This document shows positions 44,256 to 52,538 of a stretch of 64,000 nt of DNA, one piece after another; the first letter of the stretch is position 1; each line of letters begins with the position of its first letter. The notes under the pieces are model-generated. The model had not been told where the DNA came from. It did no database searches and saw only the letters and a program-made list of their open reading frames with translations. The stretch is from CAWCFV01 sp963794995. Its GTDB lineage: Bacteria > Actinomycetota > Actinomycetes > JACCUZ01. Location of the stretch: the NCBI GenBank assembly GCA_963794995.1, contig CAWCFV010000002.1, forward strand, positions 3,286,001 to 3,350,000, read 5' to 3'. The translations under genes were made by a program, and so were the position numbers.

Positions 44256-44488
44256 GACGACCTCCTGACGGCACGCCCCCGCTCCGGCCGGGGGCCCGGT
44301 GGTGACCAGCGTCCGGCCGCCCGGGCCACCTGTCCACCACCCGATCTGACCATCTCGGGCCCGCTGTCGTGCTGGGCGGTACCGACGGGCTCGCGCTGGT
44401 GGAGGCGTGCTGGCTACGAGGCGCTGGTCGTCGCGCACGACGGCACCGTGGCCACCCCCACCGGCCTGACGGAGCCGCCGGGCGCCGC

Positions 44489-45490
44489 TCAGGCGTCGAT
44501 GTTGGACATGTCCGGGTAGCGGTCGCCCGCGGTGCCGCCCGCGGGCGCTGCCTCGTCGATGCGGGCCAGGTCCTCGGCGGTGAGCTCGATGCCGGCGGCG
44601 GCCACGTTCTCCTCGAGGTAGCGGACCTGCCTGGTGCCGGGGATGGGCACGACGTCCTCGCCCTGCGCGAGCACCCAGGCCAGCGCCAGCTGGGTGGCGG
44701 TGACGCCCTTGTCCGCGGCCAGCGCGCGGACCCGGTCCACCAGCTCGAGGTTGCGCACCAGGTTCGCCCCCTGGAACCGCGGCTGGTTGCGACGGGAGTC
44801 GTCCGGCGCGAGGGAGTCCACGCTGCGGATCTCCCCGGACAGGAAGCCCCGGCCCAGGGGCGCGTACGCCACGAACCCGATGCCGAGCTCGCGGACCGTC
44901 GCGAGCACCCCGTTGTCCTCGACGTCGCGGGTCCACAGCGACCACTCGCTCTGCAGGGCGGTGACCGGGTGCACGGCGTGGGCCCGGCGGATCGTGGCGG
45001 CCGACGCCTCGGAGATGCCCAGGTGCCGGACCTTCCCGGCGGCCACCAGCTCGGCCAGGGCGCCCCACGTCTCCTCGACGGGGGTCGAGCGGTCGACCCG
45101 GTGCTGGTAGTAGAGGTCGATGTGCTCGACGCCGAGCCGCTGCAGGGAGGCGTCGCAGGCGCGGCGGACGTACTCCGGCCGCCCGTTGATGCCGAGCCGG
45201 GCGCCGTCCTCGCCCCGCTCGTTGCCGAACTTCGTGGCGAGCCGGACCTCGTCGCGCCGCCCGGCGATCGCCGCACCGACGAGTCGCTCGTTGGTGAACG
45301 GGCCGTACATGTCGGCCGTGTCGAGCAGCGTCACCCCGAGGTCCAGCGCGCGCCGGATCGTCGCGGCGGACTGCGTCTCGTCGGCGGCACCGTAGAACTC
45401 CGACATCCCCATGCAGCCCAGCCCCACGGCCCGGACGGTCAGGGCGGCCTCGCCGGTGCCGAGCGTGCGGGTGCGGGTGAGGGGGTCCAT
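44489..45490 (-). CDS. Aldo/keto reductase (YajO/AKR13-like)
   Basis: 333 residues, ATG at 45490. AKR tetrad: Asp and Tyr in LLDTADMYGPFTNE, Lys in RLATKFGN and His in YYQHRVD. The opening VRAVGLGCMGMSEFYG and the cofactor loop VVPIPGTRQVRYLEEN fit the AKR12/13 group of NADPH-dependent pyridoxal or general aldehyde reductases. The 233 bases between it and the ABM-like gene hold no gene I can support. Substrate unknown. Confidence 0.9.
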   Translation of the reverse strand: MDPLTRTRTLGTGEAALTVRAVGLGCMGMSEFYGAADETQSAATIRRALDLGVTLLDTADMYGPFTNERLVGAAIAGRRDEVRLATKFGNERGEDGARLGINGRPEYVRRACDASLQRLGVEHIDLYYQHRVDRSTPVEETWGALAELVAAGKVRHLGISEASAATIRRAHAVHPVTALQSEWSLWTRDVEDNGVLATVRELGIGFVAYAPLGRGFLSGEIRSVDSLAPDDSRRNQPRFQGANLVRNLELVDRVRALAADKGVTATQLALAWVLAQGEDVVPIPGTRQVRYLEENVAAAGIELTAEDLARIDEAAPAGGTAGDRYPDMSNIDA

Positions 45491-45586
45491 CCGACCTTCC
45501 TACCCGATCCGGCGGGGGGCTGCGTGGCCGCCCTCCCGGTGGGACCGCACCCCCGGCCGCCGGCCACGTAGGCTCGCCGGGGCCGG

Positions 45587-45619
45587 CTCACAGGGACCTC
45601 ACAGGGGCTGCGCAGGGAC
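45587..45619 (+). promoter_or_regulatory. Three 11-bp direct repeats, PhoP-box-like, upstream of the two-component operon
   Basis: CTCACAGGGAC, CTCACAGGGGC and TGCGCAGGGAC follow each other without gap. Each contains (T/G)C(A/G)CAGG, giving the TCACAG-N5-TCACAG spacing known for Mycobacterium tuberculosis PhoP. They lie 84 bases before the GTG of the response regulator, so I infer autoregulation. Confidence 0.6.
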
Positions 45620-45702
45620 CCGGCAGACCGGCAGCCGACGATCGCGGCATGAGCGTGACGCGACCGAGGGACCACCGAGGCACGACCGAGGGACGACGAC
45701 CT

Positions 45703-46422
45703 GTGACCACCGACCGTGAGGGTGCTCCGGAGGCCCGGCTGCTCGTCGTCGACGACGAGCCGAACATCCTCGAGCTGCTGGCGACCAGCCTGCGCTTCGC
45801 CGGCTTCGAGGTGGCCACCGCGACCAACGGCCGGGAGGCGCTGGCCGAGGCCCGCCGGCTGCGCCCGGACCTGGTCGTCCTCGACGTGATGATGCCGGAC
45901 ATGGACGGCTTCTCCGTGGTGCGCCGGATGCGCGGGGAGGGCACCACCGCCCCGGTGCTCTTCCTCACCGCGCGCGACGCGACCGAGGACAAGGTCACCG
46001 GACTGACCGTCGGGGGGGACGACTACGTCACGAAGCCGTTCAGCCTCGAGGAGATCGTGGCCCGGATCCGCGCGGTCCTGCGCCGCACCGCGGGTGTCGT
46101 GTCCGGGACCGACACCGGGTCCCGCCTCGTCTTCGCCGACATCGAGCTCGACGACGACACCCACGAGGTGTGGAAGGACGGCGAGCTGGTGGCGCTGTCC
46201 CCGACCGAGTTCAAGCTGCTGCGCTACTTCATGCAGAACGCCGGCCGGGTGCTGAGCAAGGCCCAGATCCTCGACCACGTCTGGCACTACGACTTCGGTG
46301 GCGAGGCGAACGTCGTGGAGTCCTACGTCTCGTACCTGCGCCGCAAGGTCGACACCAGCGAGCCGCGGCTGCTGCACACGCTGCGTGGCGTGGGGTACGT
46401 CCTGCGGGTGCCGCGCGGGTGA
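45703..46422 (+). CDS. phoP: OmpR-family response regulator, PhoP-like
   Basis: 239 residues. The receiver has the acidic pair in LLVVDDEPNILELL, the phospho-acceptor Asp in LVVLDVMMPDMDGF, Thr in LFLTARDATEDKV and Lys in GGDDYVTKPFSLEE. The winged-helix output domain contains FADIELDDDTHEVWKDG, LSPTEFKLLRYFMQNAG and NVVESYVSYLRRKVDT. The text is strikingly close to mycobacterial PhoP (for example GGDDYVTKPFSLEE and RLLHTLRGVGYVLR). I chose the GTG at 45703 because GAGGGA lies nine bases upstream; an ATG at 45649 without a ribosome site is an alternative. Operon with the kinase. Confidence 0.87.
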   Translation: MTTDREGAPEARLLVVDDEPNILELLATSLRFAGFEVATATNGREALAEARRLRPDLVVLDVMMPDMDGFSVVRRMRGEGTTAPVLFLTARDATEDKVTGLTVGGDDYVTKPFSLEEIVARIRAVLRRTAGVVSGTDTGSRLVFADIELDDDTHEVWKDGELVALSPTEFKLLRYFMQNAGRVLSKAQILDHVWHYDFGGEANVVESYVSYLRRKVDTSEPRLLHTLRGVGYVLRVPRG

Positions 46423-47969
46423 GCCGCCCCGGGACCTCGCGCAGCCTGCTCCAGCGCACTCCGCTGCGAGTCACGCTGGTCGTCGCCCTGGTGGTGCTCT
46501 CCGCGGTCGGGCTGACCGCGACCGGCGTCGCCGTGACCGCGTCGCTGCGCGGCTACCTCGTCGACCAGGTGGACCAGGACCTGGCAGGGCAGATCCCGCG
46601 CTCGCTGGCCCAGGACGGGGGCGGTGACCGGGACCGGGAGCCGTTCGGTCCCGGCCGGCCCGAGTGGCTGCGCTTCACCTCGGCCGACGGGGTCCCGCTG
46701 GTCGACGACCGGGTCACCGACCCGGAGGCGGACCTGCCGAAGCTGAGCCGCGAGCAGATCGTCTCGGCGCGGCCGGCGCCGTTCACCGTCGGGGCTCGGT
46801 CCGGCGACGGGCACTGGCGGGTCGTGGTCCAGCGGGGCACCAACCCGCAGGTCGGCCAGGTCATCGCGGTCCGCGCGATCTCGCTGGACGACGTCGACGA
46901 CACGGTCTCCCGGCTCGTCCTGCTCGAGCTGCTGGTGGGGGCGGTGGTGCTGGCGCTGCTGGGCGGGCTCGCCTACGTCGTGGTCGGCACCTCGCTGCGC
47001 CCGCTGCGCGAGGTCGAGGACACCGCGGCCGAGATCGCCGCGGGCAACCTGACCCGCCGGGTGCCCGGGGGCGACCCGCGGACCGAGGTGGGCCGGCTCT
47101 CGCTGGCGTTCAACACGATGCTGGGCCGGATCGAGCAGGCCTTCCGTGCCCGGGAGGCCTCGGAGGCGTCGGCGCTGGCGTCCGAGGAACGGATGCGGCG
47201 CTTCGTCGCCGACGCCAGCCACGAGCTGCGGACGCCGCTCACGTCGATCCGCGGGTTCGCCGAGCTCTACCGCCAGGGTGCGGTCGCCGACGACGAGAGC
47301 CTGGAGCGGGTGATGGGCCGCGTGGAGCAGGAGGCGGCCCGGATGGGGCTGCTCGTCGAGGACCTGCTCCTGCTGGCCCGGCTGGACCAGCAGCGTCCGC
47401 TGGAGCAGGAGCCGGTCGACCTGCTCGAGGTGGCGGGGGACGCCGTGCACGACGCCCGCGTCCTGGCCCCCGACCGGGACATCACCCTCGACGTCGGTGA
47501 CGGTGCTGCGGTGGTCCTCGGCGACGAGAGCCGGCTGCGCCAGGTGGTGTCCAACCTGGTGACGAACGCGCTGACCCACACCCCGGCGGGCACGGCGGTC
47601 TCGGTGTCCCTCGAGGTGAACCCGGCCCCCGACGACGGCCCCGACCGGGTGCTGCTCGCGGTGTCCGACCAGGGGCCGGGGATGTCCGAGCCCGACCGGG
47701 CGAAGGTCTTCGAGCGGTTCTACCGCGCCGACCCCTCCCGGACCCGCTCGGCCGGCGGCTCCGGCCTGGGGCTCTCGATCGTCGCGGCGCTGGTGGCGGC
47801 GCACGGCGGCCGGGTCGGCGTCCAGAGCGCGCCGGGGTCCGGCAGCCGGTTCCTCGTCGAGCTGCCGCAGCACCGGGCGGGCGCCGGCGCCGGGGCGGGA
47901 CTGCCAGCCCACGCACAGGACGATCACAGGTCCGCCGGGCACGATGAGGGGGTCCGTCCGCCTGCCTGA
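46419..47969 (+). CDS. phoR: Sensor histidine kinase, PhoR-like
   Basis: 516 residues. Two membrane helices (LVVALVVLSAVGLTATGVAV and LLVGAVVLALLGGLAYVVVG) flank an extracytoplasmic sensor of about 130 residues. HAMP (LREVEDTAAEIAAGNLTRRV), H-box FVADASHELRTPLTSIRGFA with the phospho-His, N-box NLVTNALTHTP, G1 DQGPGMSEPDR, F-box KVFERFYRADPS and G2 GGSGLGLSIV are all present, so the kinase should be active. The GTG overlaps the regulator TGA. The signal sensed is unknown. Its 3' end contains a second PhoP-like box for the next gene. Confidence 0.9.
   Translation: MSRPGTSRSLLQRTPLRVTLVVALVVLSAVGLTATGVAVTASLRGYLVDQVDQDLAGQIPRSLAQDGGGDRDREPFGPGRPEWLRFTSADGVPLVDDRVTDPEADLPKLSREQIVSARPAPFTVGARSGDGHWRVVVQRGTNPQVGQVIAVRAISLDDVDDTVSRLVLLELLVGAVVLALLGGLAYVVVGTSLRPLREVEDTAAEIAAGNLTRRVPGGDPRTEVGRLSLAFNTMLGRIEQAFRAREASEASALASEERMRRFVADASHELRTPLTSIRGFAELYRQGAVADDESLERVMGRVEQEAARMGLLVEDLLLLARLDQQRPLEQEPVDLLEVAGDAVHDARVLAPDRDITLDVGDGAAVVLGDESRLRQVVSNLVTNALTHTPAGTAVSVSLEVNPAPDDGPDRVLLAVSDQGPGMSEPDRAKVFERFYRADPSRTRSAGGSGLGLSIVAALVAAHGGRVGVQSAPGSGSRFLVELPQHRAGAGAGAGLPAHAQDDHRSAGHDEGVRPPA
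47913..47930 (+). promoter_or_regulatory. Second PhoP-box-like direct repeat
   Basis: GCACAGG (47913-47919) and TCACAGG (47924-47930) are 11 bp apart, the same half-site and spacing as the repeats ahead of the regulator gene. They lie inside the 3' end of the kinase gene and about 59 bases before the ATG of the DUF5666-like gene, so that gene is a candidate member of the same regulon. Confidence 0.5.
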
Positions 47970-47988
47970 CGCCCCCGAGGAGCACCGG

Positions 47989-48705
47989 ATGTCCTTCCCC
48001 GAGCCCCCGCCGACCGTGGCCCCCGAGACCCTCGACTCGCACTCGCGGCGCGGGTCCCTCCCCGGCCGGGTCGCGCTCCTGCCCGCCGGGCTGGCCGTGC
48101 TGGGCCTGGTGGCGGCCGGTCTGGTGGGCGCGGTTCTCGTCCGCGACGGCGGCGGGACCGAGCAGGCCCTGGCGGCGGCCACCTCGTCGCCGAGCGCGTC
48201 GTCCTCGGCCGACAGCGACAGCGACGGTGACAGCGACGGTGACAGTGACAGTGACGAACGGCACCGAGGGCATGGTCTGAGCCGTGGCCTGCTCGGGATG
48301 GCCGGGGCGCTGCACGGCGAGCTGGTCGTGCCGGACGGCGACGGCGGCTACCGGACCGTGGTCGTCCAGCGCGGCACCGCGACCGAGGTCGGCGACGCCA
48401 CGCTGACGGTGCGCAGCGAGGACGGCTTCACCGCGACCTACGACGTCCCCGCCGGGACCGTGCTCGGGGCCGGGCGTGACGGGATCGCGAGCATCGAGAC
48501 CGGCGCCGAGGTCGTGGTCACCGCGCAGAAGAAGGGCGCCGCCCTCACCGCGACCCACCTGGTGGACCTCGCGGCGATGCGGGACGGGATGCGGGACGGG
48601 ATGCGCGGTCTGCACGGCCGGGGGCACCACGGCCCGTGGGGCCGCGACGGTGGCGCGACGCCCGCGCCGTCGACGACCACCGAGGGCAGCGCGCTCGGCG
48701 TCTGA
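47989..48705 (+). CDS. Membrane-anchored DUF5666-like protein
   Basis: 238 residues, ATG at 47989 after GAGGAG. One membrane helix (LPAGLAVLGLVAAGLVGAVL) follows a 35-residue cytoplasmic tail. A Ser/Asp repeat (SDSDGDSDGDSDSD), encoded by a GACAGCGACGGT-type repeat, links to an outer domain resembling DUF5666 OB-like folds (VVQRGTATEVGDATLTVR, then DVPAGTVLGAGRDGI). The C-terminal 50 residues contain MRDGMRDGM and HGRGHHGP, possibly metal-binding. The position after the kinase gene and the PhoP-like box suggests a surface protein under that system. Confidence 0.7.
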   Translation: MSFPEPPPTVAPETLDSHSRRGSLPGRVALLPAGLAVLGLVAAGLVGAVLVRDGGGTEQALAAATSSPSASSSADSDSDGDSDGDSDSDERHRGHGLSRGLLGMAGALHGELVVPDGDGGYRTVVVQRGTATEVGDATLTVRSEDGFTATYDVPAGTVLGAGRDGIASIETGAEVVVTAQKKGAALTATHLVDLAAMRDGMRDGMRGLHGRGHHGPWGRDGGATPAPSTTTEGSALGV

Positions 48706-48726
48706 GCGTCTCGTAGGGTCGGTCGG

Positions 48727-49110
48727 GTGAGCGCACCCGCCCGTCCCGCTGCCGCCGTGTCGCCGGGCATCCTCCTGCGCTTCCGGGTGATGGCCTGGGT
48801 GACCGGGGTGGTGCTCGCCGCCGGGTTCCTCGTCGGCCTGCGGTTCTGGCCCTGGTACGTGGGCGAGGGCCCGGCGGGGGTCCTGTGGACCGCGCACGGC
48901 TGGCTGTACGTGCTCTACGTCCTCGCGGCGTTCCACCTCGCCTACCGGCTGCGGTGGCGGGCCGTGCGCACGGTGCTCGTGCTGCTCGCCGGCACCGTGC
49001 CGTTCATGTCCTTCGTCGCGGAGCGAGCAGTGACGGCGGACCTGCGTCGTCCGGGTCCGGCTGCCGGTCAGCCTCCTGCGCCTCCCGGGCCTCCAGCGTC
49101 GCCCGCCTGA
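48727..49110 (+). CDS. DUF3817 family membrane protein
   Basis: 127 residues from the GTG at 48727. Three hydrophobic helices carry the DUF3817 features: LRFRVMAWVTGVVLAAGFLV, then HGWLYVLYVLAAFHLAYRL and VLLAGTVPFMSFVAER. The family is widespread in actinobacteria as a small integral membrane protein of unknown function. The last 25 residues are Pro-rich and overlap the convergent SURF1 gene by 107 bases, so they are probably not conserved. Confidence 0.85.
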   Translation: MSAPARPAAAVSPGILLRFRVMAWVTGVVLAAGFLVGLRFWPWYVGEGPAGVLWTAHGWLYVLYVLAAFHLAYRLRWRAVRTVLVLLAGTVPFMSFVAERAVTADLRRPGPAAGQPPAPPGPPASPA

Positions 49111-49816
49111 GCACCACCCACCAGAAGAACACCGCAGCGGCGGCGAACACCCACCACTGCAGGGCGTAGGCGAGGTTGCGCCACCGCCCCACCTCGCCGG
49201 TGGCGACCGGCTGGGCCTTCACCGCGAGCGGCACCCGGCCGGGCGCGGGGTCCTCGGACCGCAGGGCGAGGAAGCCGTCGTAGAGCTGGTCCGCCCGGTA
49301 GGGCAGGGCGTCGAGGACGGTGACGGTGGCGACGTACGGGAGCCGGCCCGGGCCGGAGCCGGCGGCGCCCTCCGGCGGCCCGTCCTCGGAGCGCTGCAGC
49401 AGCCCGGTCACCGTGACCCGACCGGCCGGTGGGGCGACCGCCGGGTCGCCGGGGCTCGGGACCCATCCGCGGACGACCGGCAGGACGCCCGCGTCGGTGC
49501 GGAGCATCGCGACGACCAGGAAGCCGCGGCCGCCGCCCCCGGGCCGTGCCCGGCGCTCGACGAGCAGCGTCCCCTCCGCGTCGTAGGTGCCGGTGGCGCG
49601 GACCCGCCGGCCGAGGTCGCCCGGGTCGACCCGGGCACCCGGCCGGCTGCGCGCGTCGAGCGGTACCGTCCGGCCCTCGCCCGCCGCCGGGGCGTCGCCT
49701 CCCTTGTGCTCGAAGGCTCCGAGCTGCCACCGGCCGAGCCAGCCGAAGGACACCAGGACCACGACGAGCAGCAGGTGCCAGGCCAGCCAGCGCGGCTGCA
49801 GGGCGAACCGGGTCAC
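49004..49816 (-). CDS. SURF1 family protein
   Basis: 270 residues from the GTG at 49816. An N-terminal membrane helix (WLAWHLLLVVVLVSFGWLGR) begins the SURF1 pattern. The soluble middle has GRRVRATGTYDAEGTLLVER and LPVVRGWVPSP, and a second membrane helix near the end follows RWRNLAYALQWWVFAAAAVF, the most typical SURF1 segment. SURF1 proteins assist assembly or haem loading of cytochrome c oxidase. No oxidase genes are in this window. It overlaps the DUF3817 gene tail-to-tail. Confidence 0.9.
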   Translation of the reverse strand: MTRFALQPRWLAWHLLLVVVLVSFGWLGRWQLGAFEHKGGDAPAAGEGRTVPLDARSRPGARVDPGDLGRRVRATGTYDAEGTLLVERRARPGGGGRGFLVVAMLRTDAGVLPVVRGWVPSPGDPAVAPPAGRVTVTGLLQRSEDGPPEGAAGSGPGRLPYVATVTVLDALPYRADQLYDGFLALRSEDPAPGRVPLAVKAQPVATGEVGRWRNLAYALQWWVFAAAAVFFWWVVLRRATLEAREAQEADRQPDPDDAGPPSLLAPRRRT

Positions 49817-49849
49817 CCGGCCAACCTACGGGCTGCCAGGATCGACCTC

Positions 49850-50710
49850 ATGCCGCAGTCGGTCGACCAGCTCCTCTCCCTGCTCGACCTCGAGACGCTC
49901 TCGGACGGCGTGTACCGGGGCCGGCAGCCGGACACCGCCCTGCAGCGGGTCTTCGGCGGCCAGGTGGCCGGGCAGGCGCTCGTCGCAGCGGCCCGGACGA
50001 CCGAGGGCGACCGCCGCGTGCACTCGCTGCACGCCTACTTCCTGCGTCCCGGCGACACCCGGGTGCCGATCCGCTACGACGTCGAACGGATGCGGGACGG
50101 GCGCTCGTTCAGCACCCGGCGGGTGGTGGCCAGCCAGCAGGACACGCCGATCTTCTACCTGTCCACGTCGTTCCAGACCCCCGAGGACGGGCTGGACCAC
50201 GCGGACCCCCTGCCGGCGGTCCCGGCGCCCGAGGACTGCCCCGAGCTCGGTGCGGTCCTCGCCCGGCTGACCGGACGGCCGCGCGAGGAGTGGGACCGCG
50301 AGTGGGCGGCCCTGGACGTCCGGTACGCCGGCGACTCCCGCCCCGGCGGCGCCCTCGCCGACGCCGCGCACCGCGCCCAGTCGCGCGTCTGGCTGCGCGC
50401 GGCGGGACCCCTCGGCGACGACCCGGCCGTGCACGCGGCGGTGCTGGCCTACGCCTCGGACCTCACCCTGCTGTCGGCGGCGGTCGTGCCGCACGGCACC
50501 TGGATCGGCGACCCGCGCCTGCAGCCCGCCTCGCTGGACCACGCGATGTGGTTCCACCGGCCGCTGCGCGCCGACGAGTGGCTGCTCTACGACCAGGTGT
50601 CCCCGTCCGCGTCAGGTGGACGTGGGTTCGCGACCGGGAACCTCTTCACCGCCGACGGACGACTGGTGGCCACCGCCGTCCAGGAGGGACTGGTCCGCCT
50701 CCGGCGCTGA
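49850..50710 (+). CDS. tesB: Acyl-CoA thioesterase II (TesB)
   Basis: 286 residues, ATG at 49850. A double hot-dog enzyme: hot-dog 1 with RVFGGQVAGQALVAAARTTE and LHAYFLRPGD, hot-dog 2 with LAYASDLTLLSAAVVPHGTW carrying the catalytic Asp-Leu-Thr, and SLDHAMWFHRPLRADEWLLY. It hydrolyses medium to long acyl-CoA to free fatty acid and CoA. Divergent from SURF1 with 33 bases between starts. The last 99 bases are overlapped by the convergent MFS-cNMP gene. Confidence 0.93.
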   Translation: MPQSVDQLLSLLDLETLSDGVYRGRQPDTALQRVFGGQVAGQALVAAARTTEGDRRVHSLHAYFLRPGDTRVPIRYDVERMRDGRSFSTRRVVASQQDTPIFYLSTSFQTPEDGLDHADPLPAVPAPEDCPELGAVLARLTGRPREEWDREWAALDVRYAGDSRPGGALADAAHRAQSRVWLRAAGPLGDDPAVHAAVLAYASDLTLLSAAVVPHGTWIGDPRLQPASLDHAMWFHRPLRADEWLLYDQVSPSASGGRGFATGNLFTADGRLVATAVQEGLVRLRR

Positions 50711-52402
50711 CCGGTGCGCGCCGGGCTCCGACGTCCAGCGACCGCTGGGGTGGGTGCGCGCCATCCGGCTGCGCGCCCCCTCCAGCAGGGCGGTGGAGGC
50801 GGGCGCCTCGGTCAGCGCCTCCAGGAACGCCTCGCTCTCGAGGCGCAGCACCGTGCTGTCGACCGTGCTCGTCACCGTCGCCGTGCGGGGGATCCGCTCC
50901 AGCACGCCGATCTCGCCGAAGCAGGTGCCCGGGCCCATGCTGGGCAGCGCGTGCTCGACGTCGGACTCCCCGTGCGCCCGCACGGCCATCTCCCCGTCGA
51001 CGAGCACGTAGAGCGCGTCGGCGGGCTCGCCCTCGCGGATCACCTCGGTGCCGGCGGGCACCTCGACCTCGGTCGCGACCCGGGCGAGCTGCTCGAGCAC
51101 GGGGCGCGACGCCTCGGCGAACATGCCGGTGCGCCCGAGCAGCGCCACCCGCGGCTCGAGCCTGGCCGACTGCTCGATGTTGGCGGCGTCCATCCGGCCC
51201 AGCAGCGGCCAGCCGAGCAGGCACAGGGCCGGGAGCAGGGCACCGGCGACCCAGATGCTCCCGTCCAGCCCGACGCCGGTGATGAGCGGCGGCGTGACGA
51301 GGGCGCCGAGCGAGATCGCCACCAGCACGAGGGTGAAGAAGGCCCCGAAGACCCGGCCCAGGACGTGGCTGGGCAGCGAGCGCTGCAGCGCGGTGACGGC
51401 GAGGACGTCGACGACCAGGGTGCCCGCGCCGCGCACCGCCTGGATGGCGAAGGCGAGCACCGGATGGTCGACGACGAGGAACAGCAGCGTGGGCAGGCAG
51501 TAGACGGCCATCCCGACGAGGATCACCAGCCCCAGCCGGGGCCGGGCAGCGAGCCTGTTGACCAGGCCGGCGGCGGCGATGCCGCCGACCCCGAGGCCCG
51601 CCAGCAGGTAGCCGTAGCCGGTGGCGCCGGTGCCCAGCCGCTCCTCCGAAAGCACGATGAACTGGACCGTGTCGACGCCGTAGACGAAGCTCGCGATCAC
51701 GCTGTAGGCGACCAGCATCGACGCGGTCGCCGAGGCAGCGATCGCGCGGAAGCCCACGGTCATCTGCTGCAGCGGCCCCGCGTTGCCACCGTCGGTGACG
51801 TCGACCGGCTGGCTGCGGACCCGCATCCGCGCGACGACCACGGCGGAGACCGCGAAGCTCACGGCGTTCGCGCCGAGGGCGATCGCCGGAGGTCCGGCCA
51901 GCAGCAGCAGGGCCCCGAGGGCCGGGCCGGCGACGACCGCGACGTTGTCGACCGTGTTGCGCAGGGTGTTGGCCGCGGCGAGGTCGGACTCCGGCACCGT
52001 CTCCGGCGTGATGGCGGCGACCGCCGGCTCGTAGACCATCGCGGTCATCGAGGTGAGGCCGGCCAGCACGATCGCGAGCAGCACCGGCCCCTCGAGGAAG
52101 GCGACCAGGGTGAGCAGGCACATCCACAGCCCGCAGAGCCAGTCCAGCCAGACCATCAGCCGGACCCGCTCGAAGCGCTCGGCCAGCACCCCGCCGTACG
52201 CGCCGAACAGCAGCGACGGCACGAAGCGCCCGATGGTCGCCGCACCGACCCAGGCGGGCGAGCCCGTCTGGTCGTAGACGAACACGGCCAGACCGACGTT
52301 GTACGCCCAGGAGCCGGAGGCGCTGATCGCGAAGGCCGTCATGAGCAGGCTGAAGTCCCGGTGCCGGAGCGGAGCCAGCACGCCCTTGTGAGCCCGTCGC
52401 AC
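50612..52402 (-). CDS. MFS transporter fused to a cyclic-nucleotide-binding domain (copy 1)
   Basis: 596 residues from the GTG at 52402 (VRRAHKGVLAPLRHRDF). Residues about 10-400 form a DHA3-like MFS with RHRDFSLLMTAFAISASGSW and FAERFERVRLMVW-type loops. A Crp/Fnr-type cNMP-binding domain follows at about residues 430-540. Its phosphate-binding cassette CFGEIGVLERIPRTATV keeps the Glu and Arg that contact cAMP/cGMP. The 55-residue tail is antisense to tesB and has no recognisable motif. It should be a transporter gated or modulated by cyclic nucleotides. A paralogue lies at 53357 beyond the MBL gene. Starts further upstream are possible. Confidence 0.87.
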   Translation of the reverse strand: MRRAHKGVLAPLRHRDFSLLMTAFAISASGSWAYNVGLAVFVYDQTGSPAWVGAATIGRFVPSLLFGAYGGVLAERFERVRLMVWLDWLCGLWMCLLTLVAFLEGPVLLAIVLAGLTSMTAMVYEPAVAAITPETVPESDLAAANTLRNTVDNVAVVAGPALGALLLLAGPPAIALGANAVSFAVSAVVVARMRVRSQPVDVTDGGNAGPLQQMTVGFRAIAASATASMLVAYSVIASFVYGVDTVQFIVLSEERLGTGATGYGYLLAGLGVGGIAAAGLVNRLAARPRLGLVILVGMAVYCLPTLLFLVVDHPVLAFAIQAVRGAGTLVVDVLAVTALQRSLPSHVLGRVFGAFFTLVLVAISLGALVTPPLITGVGLDGSIWVAGALLPALCLLGWPLLGRMDAANIEQSARLEPRVALLGRTGMFAEASRPVLEQLARVATEVEVPAGTEVIREGEPADALYVLVDGEMAVRAHGESDVEHALPSMGPGTCFGEIGVLERIPRTATVTSTVDSTVLRLESEAFLEALTEAPASTALLEGARSRMARTHPSGRWTSEPGAHRSAPEADQSLLDGGGHQSSVGGEEVPGREPTST

Positions 52403-52538
52403 GTGCTGCCGCCTTCGTCGGTCCCGCCCCGATGGTCCGGGGACACCGTAGGGGTAGGCGAGTGAGCGCGTCCGCGGGTGTGGGTGATCCACCTCCGGGC
52501 CGCCTCGCCGCTGCTAGCGTCCGGGCCGTGAATCGGCG

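Noticed and set aside
44256..44488. Gene fragment on the plus strand (frame with EALVVAHDGTVATP)
   Set aside because: No start, no family match and no conserved continuation; probably a chance open frame between the two minus-strand genes.
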